Assembly: GCA_036825195.1 (NCBI GenBank)
Contig: DAISYQ010000003.1
Coordinates: 1 to 64,000 of the forward strand
Length of the DNA stretch: 64,000 nucleotides
From: UBA2210 sp036825195
GTDB taxonomy: Bacteria > Desulfobacterota > Syntrophia > Syntrophales > UBA2210
Direction: 5' to 3'
Shown here: positions 1 to 8,723 of the stretch, one piece after another
Layout: each line of letters begins with the position of its first letter
Numbering within the stretch: position 1 is the first letter of the stretch
Notes under the pieces: generated by a model
The model's input: the letters and a program-made list of their open reading frames with translations, nothing else
Told to the model about the DNA's origin: nothing
Databases searched by the model: none
Program-made: the position numbers and the translations under genes

Positions 1-198
1 TAAAACTACAAACCAAAGAGAAACTGACTGTCCGGGAAGAGGTTAATTTTTACAAGTAAAAAAGGGCACAGCTGTCCCTATTCTCTCTATTTTCTTATTT
101 TCCCTATTTTCCCAAGGCCAACGATTTGCTCAGCAGTAGACAGGGTAATACTGAATTTCAGCTTGGCACAAACTCCCCGCCCTATCTATTTTCTGAAG

Positions 199-3100
199 CT
201 ATTCGTTATGAGATGATTCATTTTTCTCCTCAGCTTTCCATTCATCAAGTACACGCTGACCGTCAGTGCCGAGTGTTGCAAGCATTTCATATATGGTAGG
301 GTTGTCTCTATTGTATTTGGAAACTTGGCGCATTTTTTTGACAAGTTCAGAATCATCCCAGGGGCTGCGACGATACCAGGCGAGAACTAAAAGCGCGTCT
401 GAAATGTAACTCGCGTTATTTTCATTATTTTTTTGAGTAAACAAATAGTCACAGTCCCCCCAGATTTCAGGGGGAAAAGTGTCGCGTTGCAACAATGGCT
501 GAGTAGATAACGCCCAACCCGCAAAACGATGCAACCACGTGGCAGAGTCCGTTTCGCACCATAACTTGAATAGAGCCTGAATTACTTCAGGTTTTGGAGG
601 TTCAGGTATTTTTGTTAATCTATTAATGCCTAGCCAAACCAATGCCCAAGAAGCAGCTAACACGAGCGGTGGATCCTCCAGTGAGAGAAGATTGCCGATA
701 GCGTCTCGTAATGGTATAGCCTGTTGACCTAGAAGAGTAGTTTTTTTATAGTTATGAGCTGTATGTGTAAATGATATGTCCATTAAATGAAAAGCCGATA
801 GCGCTTGTTTAATACGGTCTCCTGATTTTAAGCATTCATTTAGTTTTTTCTCTACGCCAGCATCAAATTGATTTAAGGGGTTTTGAAATACTTTTCCCGC
901 GATTTGAACCATTGCTTGAAGGTAATAATCCCACTCAGAATTCATTCCAAAATAGGCTTCGGAAACTGTCTCCTCAAAAACTTTTGCGAATTTACCGCGC
1001 AGTTGGCTCGAATAATAAATCTCTGATAGGAATTCGGCCTTATTTGCAGATTTCCCAGGCCTAGTGTACCTAGCCGCCACCAAGATGGCGTCCTTCAGAC
1101 TTGACGGTGTAATCAGAACCTCATCAAGGAGGCATTGACGTAGCGGAACTACCGCCGATATTTTCGTATCATAATCTTCACTCGTAATTGAATTTTCATG
1201 TGAAGGTACAACAGATGTAAGCCGTTTAATCAGTGGCTCAGCTTTACGCCCCGCAATAACCGCGGCTAATGGAATAACCTCTCTCCAGCGTTCTTCTTCA
1301 AAATGTGGAGCCAACAAATCAACCAAGCTTTGGCCATTGTTACGTCCTGGATATTGTTCTTCAACCAGTCCCCTAGCCGCAAGATATTCCTGAAACGTTA
1401 GGTGGCGGAACTCATAGACCGGTTGAAGTTCTTCATCAACTTTTTCATGCCCTGTTTGCATCAGTAAGCTACTACGGTACTCAATACGCTCGATAAATTC
1501 TGCCGGGCTTATGCGAGTAAACTGCAATTCCTCTTGCATCTCATCTCGAGCATCCTGAAGAAGGTTGAGCAATCTTTTACGTCCTATTTGTTGTACTCCT
1601 TCATTCATCATAACGCATGCCACATATGATAATTGTGCGAGGGTTTCATCCAGGTCCATTGGAGCAAAACCTTCGGTGTTCCATGTGTAAATCAGCACTC
1701 TCACAGCTTCACGGTAGAGTGATACGCGGCGGGTCGGTAATTCACCAATACATCGTCGCACTACCAATAGCGTCGTCAGCATCAACGGGTTTTCAGCAAG
1801 TACGCGAATCCGCTCGTTTTGCCAGATGGTATCTGATAGTTCTCTGGCCTCTGCTCGAATGGCTTCGCTATCCCCAACTACTTCTACATGCCAATTCTCA
1901 CACAGTTTCTGTACCGCTTGTTCATCAAAAGGTGATAAAGTGACTTGCTCGCATATACTGGCGATTACACCGGCCACATGGCGATATCCAGCTTCGCGTG
2001 AGGTTACGACCATGCCTACTTGCGGAAACATGGCTAAAAAAGTGCGCAGATGTCCAGCAAATGTCGTCCGCGCGCCCTGATCGGAAATTTCATCTAGACC
2101 ATCGACCAGCAGTAATACACGTCCGGTTTGTAATGCTTCATCAATTTGGCTGCGAAACATTGAAATTTGCTCGCTACTCATTGCTGCATGTTGTGGTAAA
2201 TCGTCAAGAAGTTCACGGATCGGCCGATGAGCTCGGTCACGCAATTCGCGACAGCGCAGAATAAGGGGTATCCAATCCTTATCTGGAAGCCCATCATCAG
2301 ATTCACTTAGTCTACTCGGTTCTGCATATGCGACCGCTATCCGCTTCAGAAGTGTACTCTTGCCACCTCCAGGCTTTGCGAGTAAAGAAAATCGTGAATG
2401 CTTGCTGAGAAATTCACCGGCTAAAAAAGTTGATTCATTATTTGTTCTATCCTCATTAAATATAACTTTCAATGGAACAAACAATCTTTCTAGTTTCATG
2501 CGAAATGTGCTGAGGTCAGCGTCAGCGGGTAAACCATCAAGCTGAATATCACCAAACTCAGTGACAACCCATTGACGATAACGCGATAGTGTCTCCTTTG
2601 CCAGTACCTCCTGATCTTTGTAAGTAGTTGGTGGTGCCAGATACTCTAATTTTTGCAGTGGCCCTTTGCACTTGCGGTCTGCGGCAACAATTACATTGGC
2701 AACGACCGAGGCTAATGGAGTGCCATCAGCATGAATAAGCGCAAAGTGTGTTCGTTGCTTGCCCTTCGAATAATATATGGCCCAGACATACCCCAATTCA
2801 TGTCCAAGCAACTCTATACTATCTACAACGATGTCCTTCAGCTCCTGATAGGCCGCACAACGACCAGCCTGTTCAATTGCATTCACATGATCAATGAGAA
2901 TGCGGATACGGGATAATTCCTCGATTACTCGCTTTCCGTCCAATAAAATATTGCGTGTCTGCTCGTCGGTATCCTGTTCTTGCTCTATCCCGGTCTCTTT
3001 AAATCCATTGAGTGATACAAAATAGCCTATAACGGGAGTCGTCTTTTGCTTGCTGCGTTCCCGTGTGACTACACCAAAGAACTTGTTTAATTCAGCCCCA

Positions 3101-3318
3101 CCAATTTTTTCTGCGTGGGCCTTGCATTCTGCGACTAATCGTCTCGGTTCAAGGCGATGTATTCCCTGAATATCAATCTCGCGACCTGATTTGTGTACAT
3201 CGAATTGAAGATCATCGTAGCCCAGAGCAAAAAACAGATCCCCAGTTAGACGTGTGAATAGGTCTCCGCGTTCATTGTTAGTTGAAGCAAGCAGTCGTAG
3301 TTTTGTTGGAGTTATCAT
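199..3318 (-). CDS. NACHT-family STAND ATPase with N-terminal PD-(D/E)xK nuclease-like domain (probable antiphage protein)
   Basis: About 1039 aa. Residues 20-100 resemble an Mrr/type IV restriction endonuclease fold: SGREIDI, then AECKAH about 15 residues later, giving the D...ExK catalytic pattern. A linker of about 200 aa leads to a NACHT NTPase with Walker A KPGGGKST near residue 316 and Walker B LLLVDGLDE near 402. The sequence FRHLTFQEYLAARGL is the usual NACHT winged-helix tail. The last 350 aa look alpha-helical and repeat-like (sensor). Known bacterial NACHT and Avs proteins sense phage components and fire an N-terminal effector; here nucleic-acid cleavage is inferred. The start at 3318 is chosen because AAGGGA lies 4 nt upstream; ATGs at 3360 and 3354 have no ribosome site. 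The gene is AT-rich compared with its neighbours and stands alone, suggesting transfer. Confidence 0.85.
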   Translation of the reverse strand: MITPTKLRLLASTNNERGDLFTRLTGDLFFALGYDDLQFDVHKSGREIDIQGIHRLEPRRLVAECKAHAEKIGGAELNKFFGVVTRERSKQKTTPVIGYFVSLNGFKETGIEQEQDTDEQTRNILLDGKRVIEELSRIRILIDHVNAIEQAGRCAAYQELKDIVVDSIELLGHELGYVWAIYYSKGKQRTHFALIHADGTPLASVVANVIVAADRKCKGPLQKLEYLAPPTTYKDQEVLAKETLSRYRQWVVTEFGDIQLDGLPADADLSTFRMKLERLFVPLKVIFNEDRTNNESTFLAGEFLSKHSRFSLLAKPGGGKSTLLKRIAVAYAEPSRLSESDDGLPDKDWIPLILRCRELRDRAHRPIRELLDDLPQHAAMSSEQISMFRSQIDEALQTGRVLLLVDGLDEISDQGARTTFAGHLRTFLAMFPQVGMVVTSREAGYRHVAGVIASICEQVTLSPFDEQAVQKLCENWHVEVVGDSEAIRAEARELSDTIWQNERIRVLAENPLMLTTLLVVRRCIGELPTRRVSLYREAVRVLIYTWNTEGFAPMDLDETLAQLSYVACVMMNEGVQQIGRKRLLNLLQDARDEMQEELQFTRISPAEFIERIEYRSSLLMQTGHEKVDEELQPVYEFRHLTFQEYLAARGLVEEQYPGRNNGQSLVDLLAPHFEEERWREVIPLAAVIAGRKAEPLIKRLTSVVPSHENSITSEDYDTKISAVVPLRQCLLDEVLITPSSLKDAILVAARYTRPGKSANKAEFLSEIYYSSQLRGKFAKVFEETVSEAYFGMNSEWDYYLQAMVQIAGKVFQNPLNQFDAGVEKKLNECLKSGDRIKQALSAFHLMDISFTHTAHNYKKTTLLGQQAIPLRDAIGNLLSLEDPPLVLAASWALVWLGINRLTKIPEPPKPEVIQALFKLWCETDSATWLHRFAGWALSTQPLLQRDTFPPEIWGDCDYLFTQKNNENNASYISDALLVLAWYRRSPWDDSELVKKMRQVSKYNRDNPTIYEMLATLGTDGQRVLDEWKAEEKNESSHNE

Positions 3319-3791
3319 TTGTCCCTTCCAAATATTTTTGTTCTTAGTGCTCATAACCATTACATGTTAAGAAATAAATCAGTACTATTACCTATCGATA
3401 CGTTGTTTCTTGATTCTAATCTTGCATTGATATAGCCAGATCCGTCTGTACCGAATGCGGGAAGGGTGTGGCTGAATCTGGTATTCACTCCATCTGCGGT
3501 GGAGCGGACTATGTATTAAACGGAAAACTATCAGTATCTTCAACTATACACCAATATTGCGGATCAAATTCTTTGTTGACGCCTTCCGCGCTATCGGTAT
3601 AACGTGTGTTCACGGATGAGATGCTTGGAATTGTTGGGGGGAATTATGGTAAATGTGGCATAAAATGTCAAGTATAAGTAATCTCATAAAGATTTTTTAC
3701 CAACGATGATCAATTAGCCTGTTCTCAGAGGACAGGGCATCAAAGGAATACCAAGCCCGCCGGATTTTCAGCGGACGCGGCCGGCAGGGAT
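3319..3791. other. Intergenic region between NACHT gene and dinG-like gene
   Basis: No convincing gene. A plus-strand open stretch of about 60 codons (roughly 3420-3602) with several Cys codons has no ATG and no ribosome site; it may be a relic. The right part holds the minus-strand promoter listed separately. The 120 bp before 3792 show nothing clear for the helicase gene. Confidence 0.5.
3643..3671 (-). promoter_or_regulatory. Sigma-70-type promoter with overlapping inverted repeat
   Basis: On the minus strand TTGACA (3671-3666), a 17-bp spacer and CATAAT (3648-3643) form a near-consensus promoter pointing at the NACHT gene, about 320 bp away. An imperfect inverted repeat, TTATGGT-N6-GGCATAA on the plus strand (3644-3663), fills the spacer and -10. 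Similar repeats lie at 52147-52166 and 58828-58847. Confidence 0.55.
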
Positions 3792-5639
3792 ATGAGAGAA
3801 GAGGGCACCCTGGATACGATATCATCGAGTTTCGACATACTGCAGAAGAAGTTTCCCGGGTATGAGGATCGCCCGCAGCAGCGCGAGATGGCCCGCGAGA
3901 TCTTGGATTCTTTCACGGAGCACGGAAACCTGCTCATCGAGGCCGGAACGGGTGTCGGGAAGTCGTTTGCCTATCTGATCCCCGCCATGCTGTCGGGCGA
4001 GAAGACTATTGTCTCAACCTCGTCCCTGGCCCTCCAGGATCAGCTGGTGAAGAAGGATCTCGTCTTTCTGAACAAGGCGCTGCCTCAGAAGGTGGCGTTC
4101 GGCATACTCAAGGGGAAGAACAACTATGTGTGCCTGAAGCGGGAGAGGGAATACGCCGGAAGCGGCAAGTCGTATATACGGTTTCGCAAATGGCTGTCGG
4201 AGACGGGGACGGGCGAAAAGAGCGATATTTCCTTCACGCCGAAGTTCTGGCCGGAGGTCTGCGGCGATTCCCAGGATTGCGGGGGCCAGAACTGCCCCTT
4301 CTACGGACGCTGTTTTTACTACAAACACTACCGCACGCTCTACGCCAAGGACATCCTCGTCGTCAACCACCACCTGCTGGTGTACGATCTGCTGTCGGAT
4401 TTCAGCCTTCTGCCGTTCCACCGGCAGTTGATCATCGATGAGGCACCCGATATCGAGGATGTCATATCCACGGTCCTCGGCAGCGCCCTGACCTATTCGA
4501 GAACGGCGTGGCTCCTCTACCGGCTCCGGGGGTTGAAGGTGATCACCGATCATCTCTTCCCGCTGGTGGAATCCTTTTTCAAGAAGAGCGATGTGCCGCC
4601 CTGGGCGGTCTGTCCCGTGCCCGTCGCCCTGACGGAACGGCTGAAACAGCTGCGGGAGGGTCTCGCCCTGGACACGACGGTCTCGGCGCTGGAGGAGCGG
4701 AAGAAGAACACGGTCGATGAGGAGCTTCGGGACCGGATCGAGACGACCGTCGGGTACATCCGGTCTTTCGAGGCGGACATGGATGATTTCATACGCCAGG
4801 GCGAAGGAGACAAGGTGTACTACGCGGAGAAGACGAAGGGCGGCGTGGAGCTGAAGAGCAGCCTCGTGGAGTCGGGGATTGCCTTCGAACATCTGACGCG
4901 CGGCTACAGAAGCGTTATCATGACGTCTGCCACACTGACCTCGGGCGAAAACTTTTCCTTCCTGAAGAACCGGCTCCATATCGAAGACTTCGGTGAAAGG
5001 ATTATCGGGTCCCCCTTCGATTTCCGGACCCAGGCGCTGCTCTATATCGACAGGGATCTGCCGAAACCGGACACCGAAAACGGCGGCCCCTTCGAGAAGG
5101 AGAGCCTCAAGGTCATCGAGAGGCTTATCGAGGCGTCACGCGGCAGAGCTCTGGTGCTCTTTACCTCGTACCGGAACCTCGATTTTGTCGCTGAAAATCT
5201 GGAGACGTTGTATCCCGTCAAGCGACAGGGAGAGATGCCGCCGGCGAAACTGATCAAGTGGTTCAGGGATACGCCCGGCTCCGTGCTGCTGGCGACGGCC
5301 ACCTTCTGGCAGGGGATCGACATCAAGGGAGATGATCTCAGTCTGGTGATCATCGTCAGGCTGCCCTTCAGCTCGCCGGGCGATCCGGTCTACCAGGAAC
5401 GGTGCAACCGGCTGGGGGGCAGGTGGTTTCACGATCTCGCCCTTCCTCACGCCACCCTGTCCCTGCGGCAGGGGTTCGGCAGGCTCATCAGGGGGCGTGA
5501 CGAATACGGGGTGGTCGCCATACTGGACACGCGCCTTGTCAGAAGTTCGTACGGCCGGTATATAGTCTCGTCGCTGCCGCCCGCAGGAATAACCCACGAC
5601 ATAGGGGATGTGGAGGCCTTTTTTACCGCACACGAATAA
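3792..5639 (+). CDS. DinG/XPD-family ATP-dependent DNA helicase
   Basis: 615 aa, superfamily 2 iron-sulfur helicase. Walker A AGTGVGKS is at residues 51-58; the DEAH-box equivalent is IIDEAPDIED. Four cysteines suited to an Fe-S cluster lie between helicase motifs Ia and II (NNYVC, then VCGDSQDCGGQNCPFYGRC). Motif III-like IMTSATL and motif VI-like QGFGRLIRG follow. The family unwinds 5'-tailed DNA, D-loops and R-loops and helps repair. No nuclease domain is present, unlike Gram-positive DinG. The first ATG has AGGG only two bases away, so the exact start is a little uncertain. It is followed 23 bp later by the acyl-CoA dehydrogenase, probably co-transcribed by chance of position. Confidence 0.88.
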   Translation: MREEGTLDTISSSFDILQKKFPGYEDRPQQREMAREILDSFTEHGNLLIEAGTGVGKSFAYLIPAMLSGEKTIVSTSSLALQDQLVKKDLVFLNKALPQKVAFGILKGKNNYVCLKREREYAGSGKSYIRFRKWLSETGTGEKSDISFTPKFWPEVCGDSQDCGGQNCPFYGRCFYYKHYRTLYAKDILVVNHHLLVYDLLSDFSLLPFHRQLIIDEAPDIEDVISTVLGSALTYSRTAWLLYRLRGLKVITDHLFPLVESFFKKSDVPPWAVCPVPVALTERLKQLREGLALDTTVSALEERKKNTVDEELRDRIETTVGYIRSFEADMDDFIRQGEGDKVYYAEKTKGGVELKSSLVESGIAFEHLTRGYRSVIMTSATLTSGENFSFLKNRLHIEDFGERIIGSPFDFRTQALLYIDRDLPKPDTENGGPFEKESLKVIERLIEASRGRALVLFTSYRNLDFVAENLETLYPVKRQGEMPPAKLIKWFRDTPGSVLLATATFWQGIDIKGDDLSLVIIVRLPFSSPGDPVYQERCNRLGGRWFHDLALPHATLSLRQGFGRLIRGRDEYGVVAILDTRLVRSSYGRYIVSSLPPAGITHDIGDVEAFFTAHE

Positions 5640-5662
5640 CAGAAAAGGGAGGGATACAAGGG

Positions 5663-6910
5663 ATGTTTGATTATCTGCTGACGGAAGAACAGATCAAGAT
5701 CAGGGATGAGGCACGCGACCTTGTCAGATGGGTCCCCAAAGAGATGATTCTCGACATGGACAGGGATGTGATCAAGTTCCCGAAAGAGTTTCTCCGAGAG
5801 GCTGGTCGCAGGAATCTTCTGGGGTGCCGCTACCCGAAAAAGTGGGGAGGCCGTGACATGAACTGGGTGACGACCTGCATGATCATGGAAGAGATCGGGA
5901 CACTCGGGTATGAATTCGCCTGCGTCTTCGGCGTGGGGGCGGAACTGGTCTGCGATGCCATTGTCCTGCACGGCACCGACCAACAGAAGGAGAAGTACGT
6001 CAAACCACTCCTGAAGGGCGACCTGTTTGCCGCGGAGTGCCTCACCGAACCGAGAGGCGGGTCCGATTTCTTCGGGGCCACCACCATCGCCGAGGACAGG
6101 GGCGATCATTTTCTCCTGAACGGCCAGAAGCGCTTCATCGTCGGCGGAGAGGGCGCGGATTTCTTTCTCCTCTACGCGAGGACCAATCCGGATGCCGCCC
6201 GGCCGCAGGATGCCCTGTCGGCGCTGATCGTGGATCGCGGCCCCGGCGTGGAGACCAAATACCAGTACGGTCTCATGGGATGCCGGGGTGGAGGGACGGC
6301 GCGCCTCATATTCAAGGACGTCAAGGTGCCGAAGGAGAATGTGGTCGGAAAGATCCACGGGGGCTACGATGTGTTCAATACCATGATGATCCCGGAGCGG
6401 CTCGGCACGGCCGTCATGACCATAGGGGCGGCCCAGCCCGCCGTCGACATCGCCACGAACTACACGGCGCGCCGCAAGGCATTCGGACAGATTATCGCGC
6501 GGTTCGAGGGGGTGAGCTTTCAGGTGGCCGAGGCGGTCATGCTCCTGGACGCGGCCCGGGCCATGGGGTACGCGACGGCGCGCGCCGTGGATGCCGGAGT
6601 CGAGATGCACCGTGTCCGCCGCATGGTTTCCCAATCGAAGAAGTTCATCACGGAATCATGCCAGAAGGCCGTCCACAACGCCATGCAGGTTGTGGGGGGG
6701 ATCGGTTACACGAACATATTCCCCATAGAGCGCATCTACCGGGATGTGCGTCTCGCCTCGATCTGGACGGGTACCAGCGAGGTCATGTCCATGGTTGTGG
6801 CGCACGAGTGGTACCGGGAATTTCTGATGAGCAAACAGGCGACCCGGGCGCGTGATTTCGAGGCAGACGCCGAAGAGGCCGATGCCCTGGACGAAAAGAT
6901 ATACGAGTAG
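5663..6910 (+). CDS. Acyl-CoA dehydrogenase family protein
   Basis: 415 aa, full length for the family, with an N-terminal helical domain (LLTEEQIKIRDEARDLV), middle beta domain (AECLTEPRGGSDF) and C-terminal helical domain with the RRKAFGQ motif. It would oxidise an acyl-CoA to the enoyl-CoA using FAD and pass electrons to ETF. The C-terminal signature reads SIWTGTSEV; the Glu that serves as catalytic base in medium- and short-chain enzymes (YEGT) is Thr here, as in isovaleryl- and long-chain-type enzymes that take the base from another helix. The substrate cannot be told. A good GGGAGG-type ribosome site precedes the ATG. No ETF genes are nearby. Confidence 0.9.
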   Translation: MFDYLLTEEQIKIRDEARDLVRWVPKEMILDMDRDVIKFPKEFLREAGRRNLLGCRYPKKWGGRDMNWVTTCMIMEEIGTLGYEFACVFGVGAELVCDAIVLHGTDQQKEKYVKPLLKGDLFAAECLTEPRGGSDFFGATTIAEDRGDHFLLNGQKRFIVGGEGADFFLLYARTNPDAARPQDALSALIVDRGPGVETKYQYGLMGCRGGGTARLIFKDVKVPKENVVGKIHGGYDVFNTMMIPERLGTAVMTIGAAQPAVDIATNYTARRKAFGQIIARFEGVSFQVAEAVMLLDAARAMGYATARAVDAGVEMHRVRRMVSQSKKFITESCQKAVHNAMQVVGGIGYTNIFPIERIYRDVRLASIWTGTSEVMSMVVAHEWYREFLMSKQATRARDFEADAEEADALDEKIYE

Positions 6911-6925
6911 AGGCATGAACCAAGA

Positions 6926-6967
6926 GGGGCCGGACTGGAAGAGAAAGACTCTTTGAGTACCGGCCCC
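6926..6967. terminator. Bidirectional hairpin between convergent genes
   Basis: GGGGCCGG (6926-6933) pairs with CCGGCCCC (6960-6967); inside, ACT/AGT and AAGAG/CTCTT extend the stem. It sits between the convergent acyl-CoA dehydrogenase and SDR genes, so it probably stops transcription from both sides, although no long T-run is present. Confidence 0.75.
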
Positions 6968-6987
6968 TGATTTCAGAAACTTCATCC

Positions 6988-7776
6988 CTATTTTGCCAGG
7001 AAACCTCCGTCGTTGACCAGAACGTGGCCGGTTATGTAGGACGAGGCTTCGGAGGCGAGAAAGACGGCGACCCCCTTCATTTCGTCGATATCCCCGATCT
7101 TCCGCAGGGGGATCATGTTCATGGTCATGTCCAGAGCCGCCTTGAATTCGGGCTTTTCGATGTACGCCATCATGTCCGTCCGGAAGAAGCCGGGCGCGAT
7201 GGCATTGACCCGGATCTTGTAGGGCGCCAGTTTCACGGCGAGGTTCATGGTCAGCAGGTTTATGGCCGCCTTGGTTGAGTTGTAGGCCACGGCCGGATGG
7301 GCGATCTCCTCGGACCCCCTGAAGGCCATCACCGACGAGATGTTGATGATGTTCCCCCCGCCCTGCTCCTTCATCATGTTCGCCACCTTCTGGGTGAGTA
7401 TCCAGGTGCCCCGGACGTTGACGTTGAATATCTGGTCCCACTTCTCCAGGGGAAATTTCAGCGTGGGGGCTCCCCAGGTAGCGCCCGCGTTGTTGACGAG
7501 GATGTCGATCCTCGGAAAGTTTTCATTCACCACGTCCAGGAGATGATCGATATCTTCTTCCTTGCTTATGTCGCACTGGACGGGGAGGGCCTTGACGCCG
7601 AACTCGTCCGCTATCTCCTTTGCCGTCGCTTCGAGATTGCCCATCTTGCGTGAGGTGATAATGATATGCGCCCCCGCTTCAGCTAGTCCGCTTGCGATAA
7701 ACTTCCCTATGCCTCTTCCCCCCCCCGTAATCAGCGCGATCTTCCCGTCCAGCTTGAACAGATCCTCTAACTTCAT
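6988..7776 (-). CDS. SDR-family NAD(P)-dependent oxidoreductase (FabG-like)
   Basis: 262 aa, typical classical short-chain dehydrogenase. The cofactor motif TGGGRGIG is at residues 17-24, the structural NNAG motif is followed by a serine, and the catalytic Tyr/Lys are in VAYNSTKAA. The C-terminal YITGHVLVNDGGF is standard for 3-oxoacyl-ACP reductase-like members. A GGAGGG site precedes the ATG. Beta-ketoacyl or 3-hydroxyacyl-CoA reduction/oxidation is plausible given the convergent acyl-CoA dehydrogenase, but these enzymes are too diverse to fix a substrate. Confidence 0.9.
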   Translation of the reverse strand: MKLEDLFKLDGKIALITGGGRGIGKFIASGLAEAGAHIIITSRKMGNLEATAKEIADEFGVKALPVQCDISKEEDIDHLLDVVNENFPRIDILVNNAGATWGAPTLKFPLEKWDQIFNVNVRGTWILTQKVANMMKEQGGGNIINISSVMAFRGSEEIAHPAVAYNSTKAAINLLTMNLAVKLAPYKIRVNAIAPGFFRTDMMAYIEKPEFKAALDMTMNMIPLRKIGDIDEMKGVAVFLASEASSYITGHVLVNDGGFLAK

Positions 7777-7795
7777 GGTTCCCTCCTGTTGTGTA

Positions 7796-8620
7796 TTATT
7801 TTACGGACATTCTTGCCTTGAATGCCCGTCCGTCCGGACCGTATTCCAACAGTACATCGTTTTCGTCGAACCTTACCTTCGTCAGGGTTGATTGGATTTG
7901 TTTTCTGTTTGTGGATCGAATGACATCTTCAACCGTTTCGTATCTGGTCAGTTCCTCCATGGTGATGATGGTCGGAAGCACCATGTCGAATGTCTGCTCG
8001 TAGAACCGTTCGAGGGCCTTCTTCGGTGTTATCCAGACATGCCTGGTCAGCTCGATACCGTCGTGCTGAGCCTGCTGGTTTGTGGGAGCCTCGGCCACAA
8101 AGAATCGTACGTCGTAACGGATGGGAGAAGGGACGGGAGTTATCCAGTGGGAAAAGTAGTGCAGTCTGTCGGTGGCGAGGGTGAGCCCTTCGTCCCGTAT
8201 GATATCGTAGAAATCGGCCTTCCCGTCGAGGAGAAGCCGGCGGTGGGCATAGAACTGTTCCCTGAAAGGTTCCGAATCGAGGGGAATGAGGGTGCCCTCA
8301 GGCGTGTATGCCAGCAGGAGGCCGACCTCTTCGAAGGTTTCACGAATCCCCGCGGTCCAAATCCCCAGAGCCTTTTCGGGCGATGAGATATCGTCCAGGA
8401 TACGCAGAGCCTGCTCCCGGTCCATATCCGTGCAGAGATCCTCCCTTTCGGGCAGGCAGTCTTCCTCATCGAGACCACCGCCGGGAAACACGTACAGGCC
8501 CGGCACGAATGTGCTCTTGGGGCTTCTCTGAACCATCAATACTTCGAAATCTTTGTTGTCCGGGTCCGGACTGTTTCGCATGAGGATGATGGTGGCTGCG
8601 TCTTTTGGCTTTACCGGCAT
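7796..8620 (-). CDS. Nudix hydrolase with split Nudix box (NUDT19-like)
   Basis: 274 aa. The glycine half of the box (FPGGGLDEED) and the catalytic half (RETFEEVGLLL) are separated by an insert of about 45 aa. Such an insert is known in the NUDT19/CoA-hydrolase-like branch. Both metal-binding glutamates of REXXEE are kept. A CoA or acyl-CoA pyrophosphatase role would fit the family and the neighbouring fatty-acid genes but is inference. It lies 19 bp upstream of the SDR gene on the same strand, so the two may share a transcript. A TATAAT lies upstream near 8705. Confidence 0.8.
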   Translation of the reverse strand: MPVKPKDAATIILMRNSPDPDNKDFEVLMVQRSPKSTFVPGLYVFPGGGLDEEDCLPEREDLCTDMDREQALRILDDISSPEKALGIWTAGIRETFEEVGLLLAYTPEGTLIPLDSEPFREQFYAHRRLLLDGKADFYDIIRDEGLTLATDRLHYFSHWITPVPSPIRYDVRFFVAEAPTNQQAQHDGIELTRHVWITPKKALERFYEQTFDMVLPTIITMEELTRYETVEDVIRSTNRKQIQSTLTKVRFDENDVLLEYGPDGRAFKARMSVK

Positions 8621-8723
8621 GGGCAGTGTTGTAATCCAATCGTCGGGTGATGTAAAGCAATTTATGATGAAGGCATGGATAGAGATCGTCCCGGAACGCT
8701 TAAATATTATACAGGTAAGTGGA

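Noticed and set aside
61..80. Near-palindrome around ACAGCTGT at the left edge as an IS end or REP element
   Set aside because: Only 8 bp is perfect and no transposase or second copy is visible; nothing else recognised in 1-198.
3420..3602. Cys-containing plus-strand open frame of about 60 codons
   Set aside because: No ATG, no ribosome site, no recognisable family; kept only as a possible relic in the intergenic note.
4014..4979. A 321-codon open frame on the minus strand inside the helicase gene
   Set aside because: It is antisense to a clearly conserved protein, with Arg/Leu/Gln-rich shadow composition and no motifs.
5447..6634. A 395-codon minus-strand open frame across the helicase/acyl-CoA dehydrogenase junction
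   Set aside because: Both plus-strand genes are well supported by motifs; the antisense product has typical shadow composition and no ribosome site.
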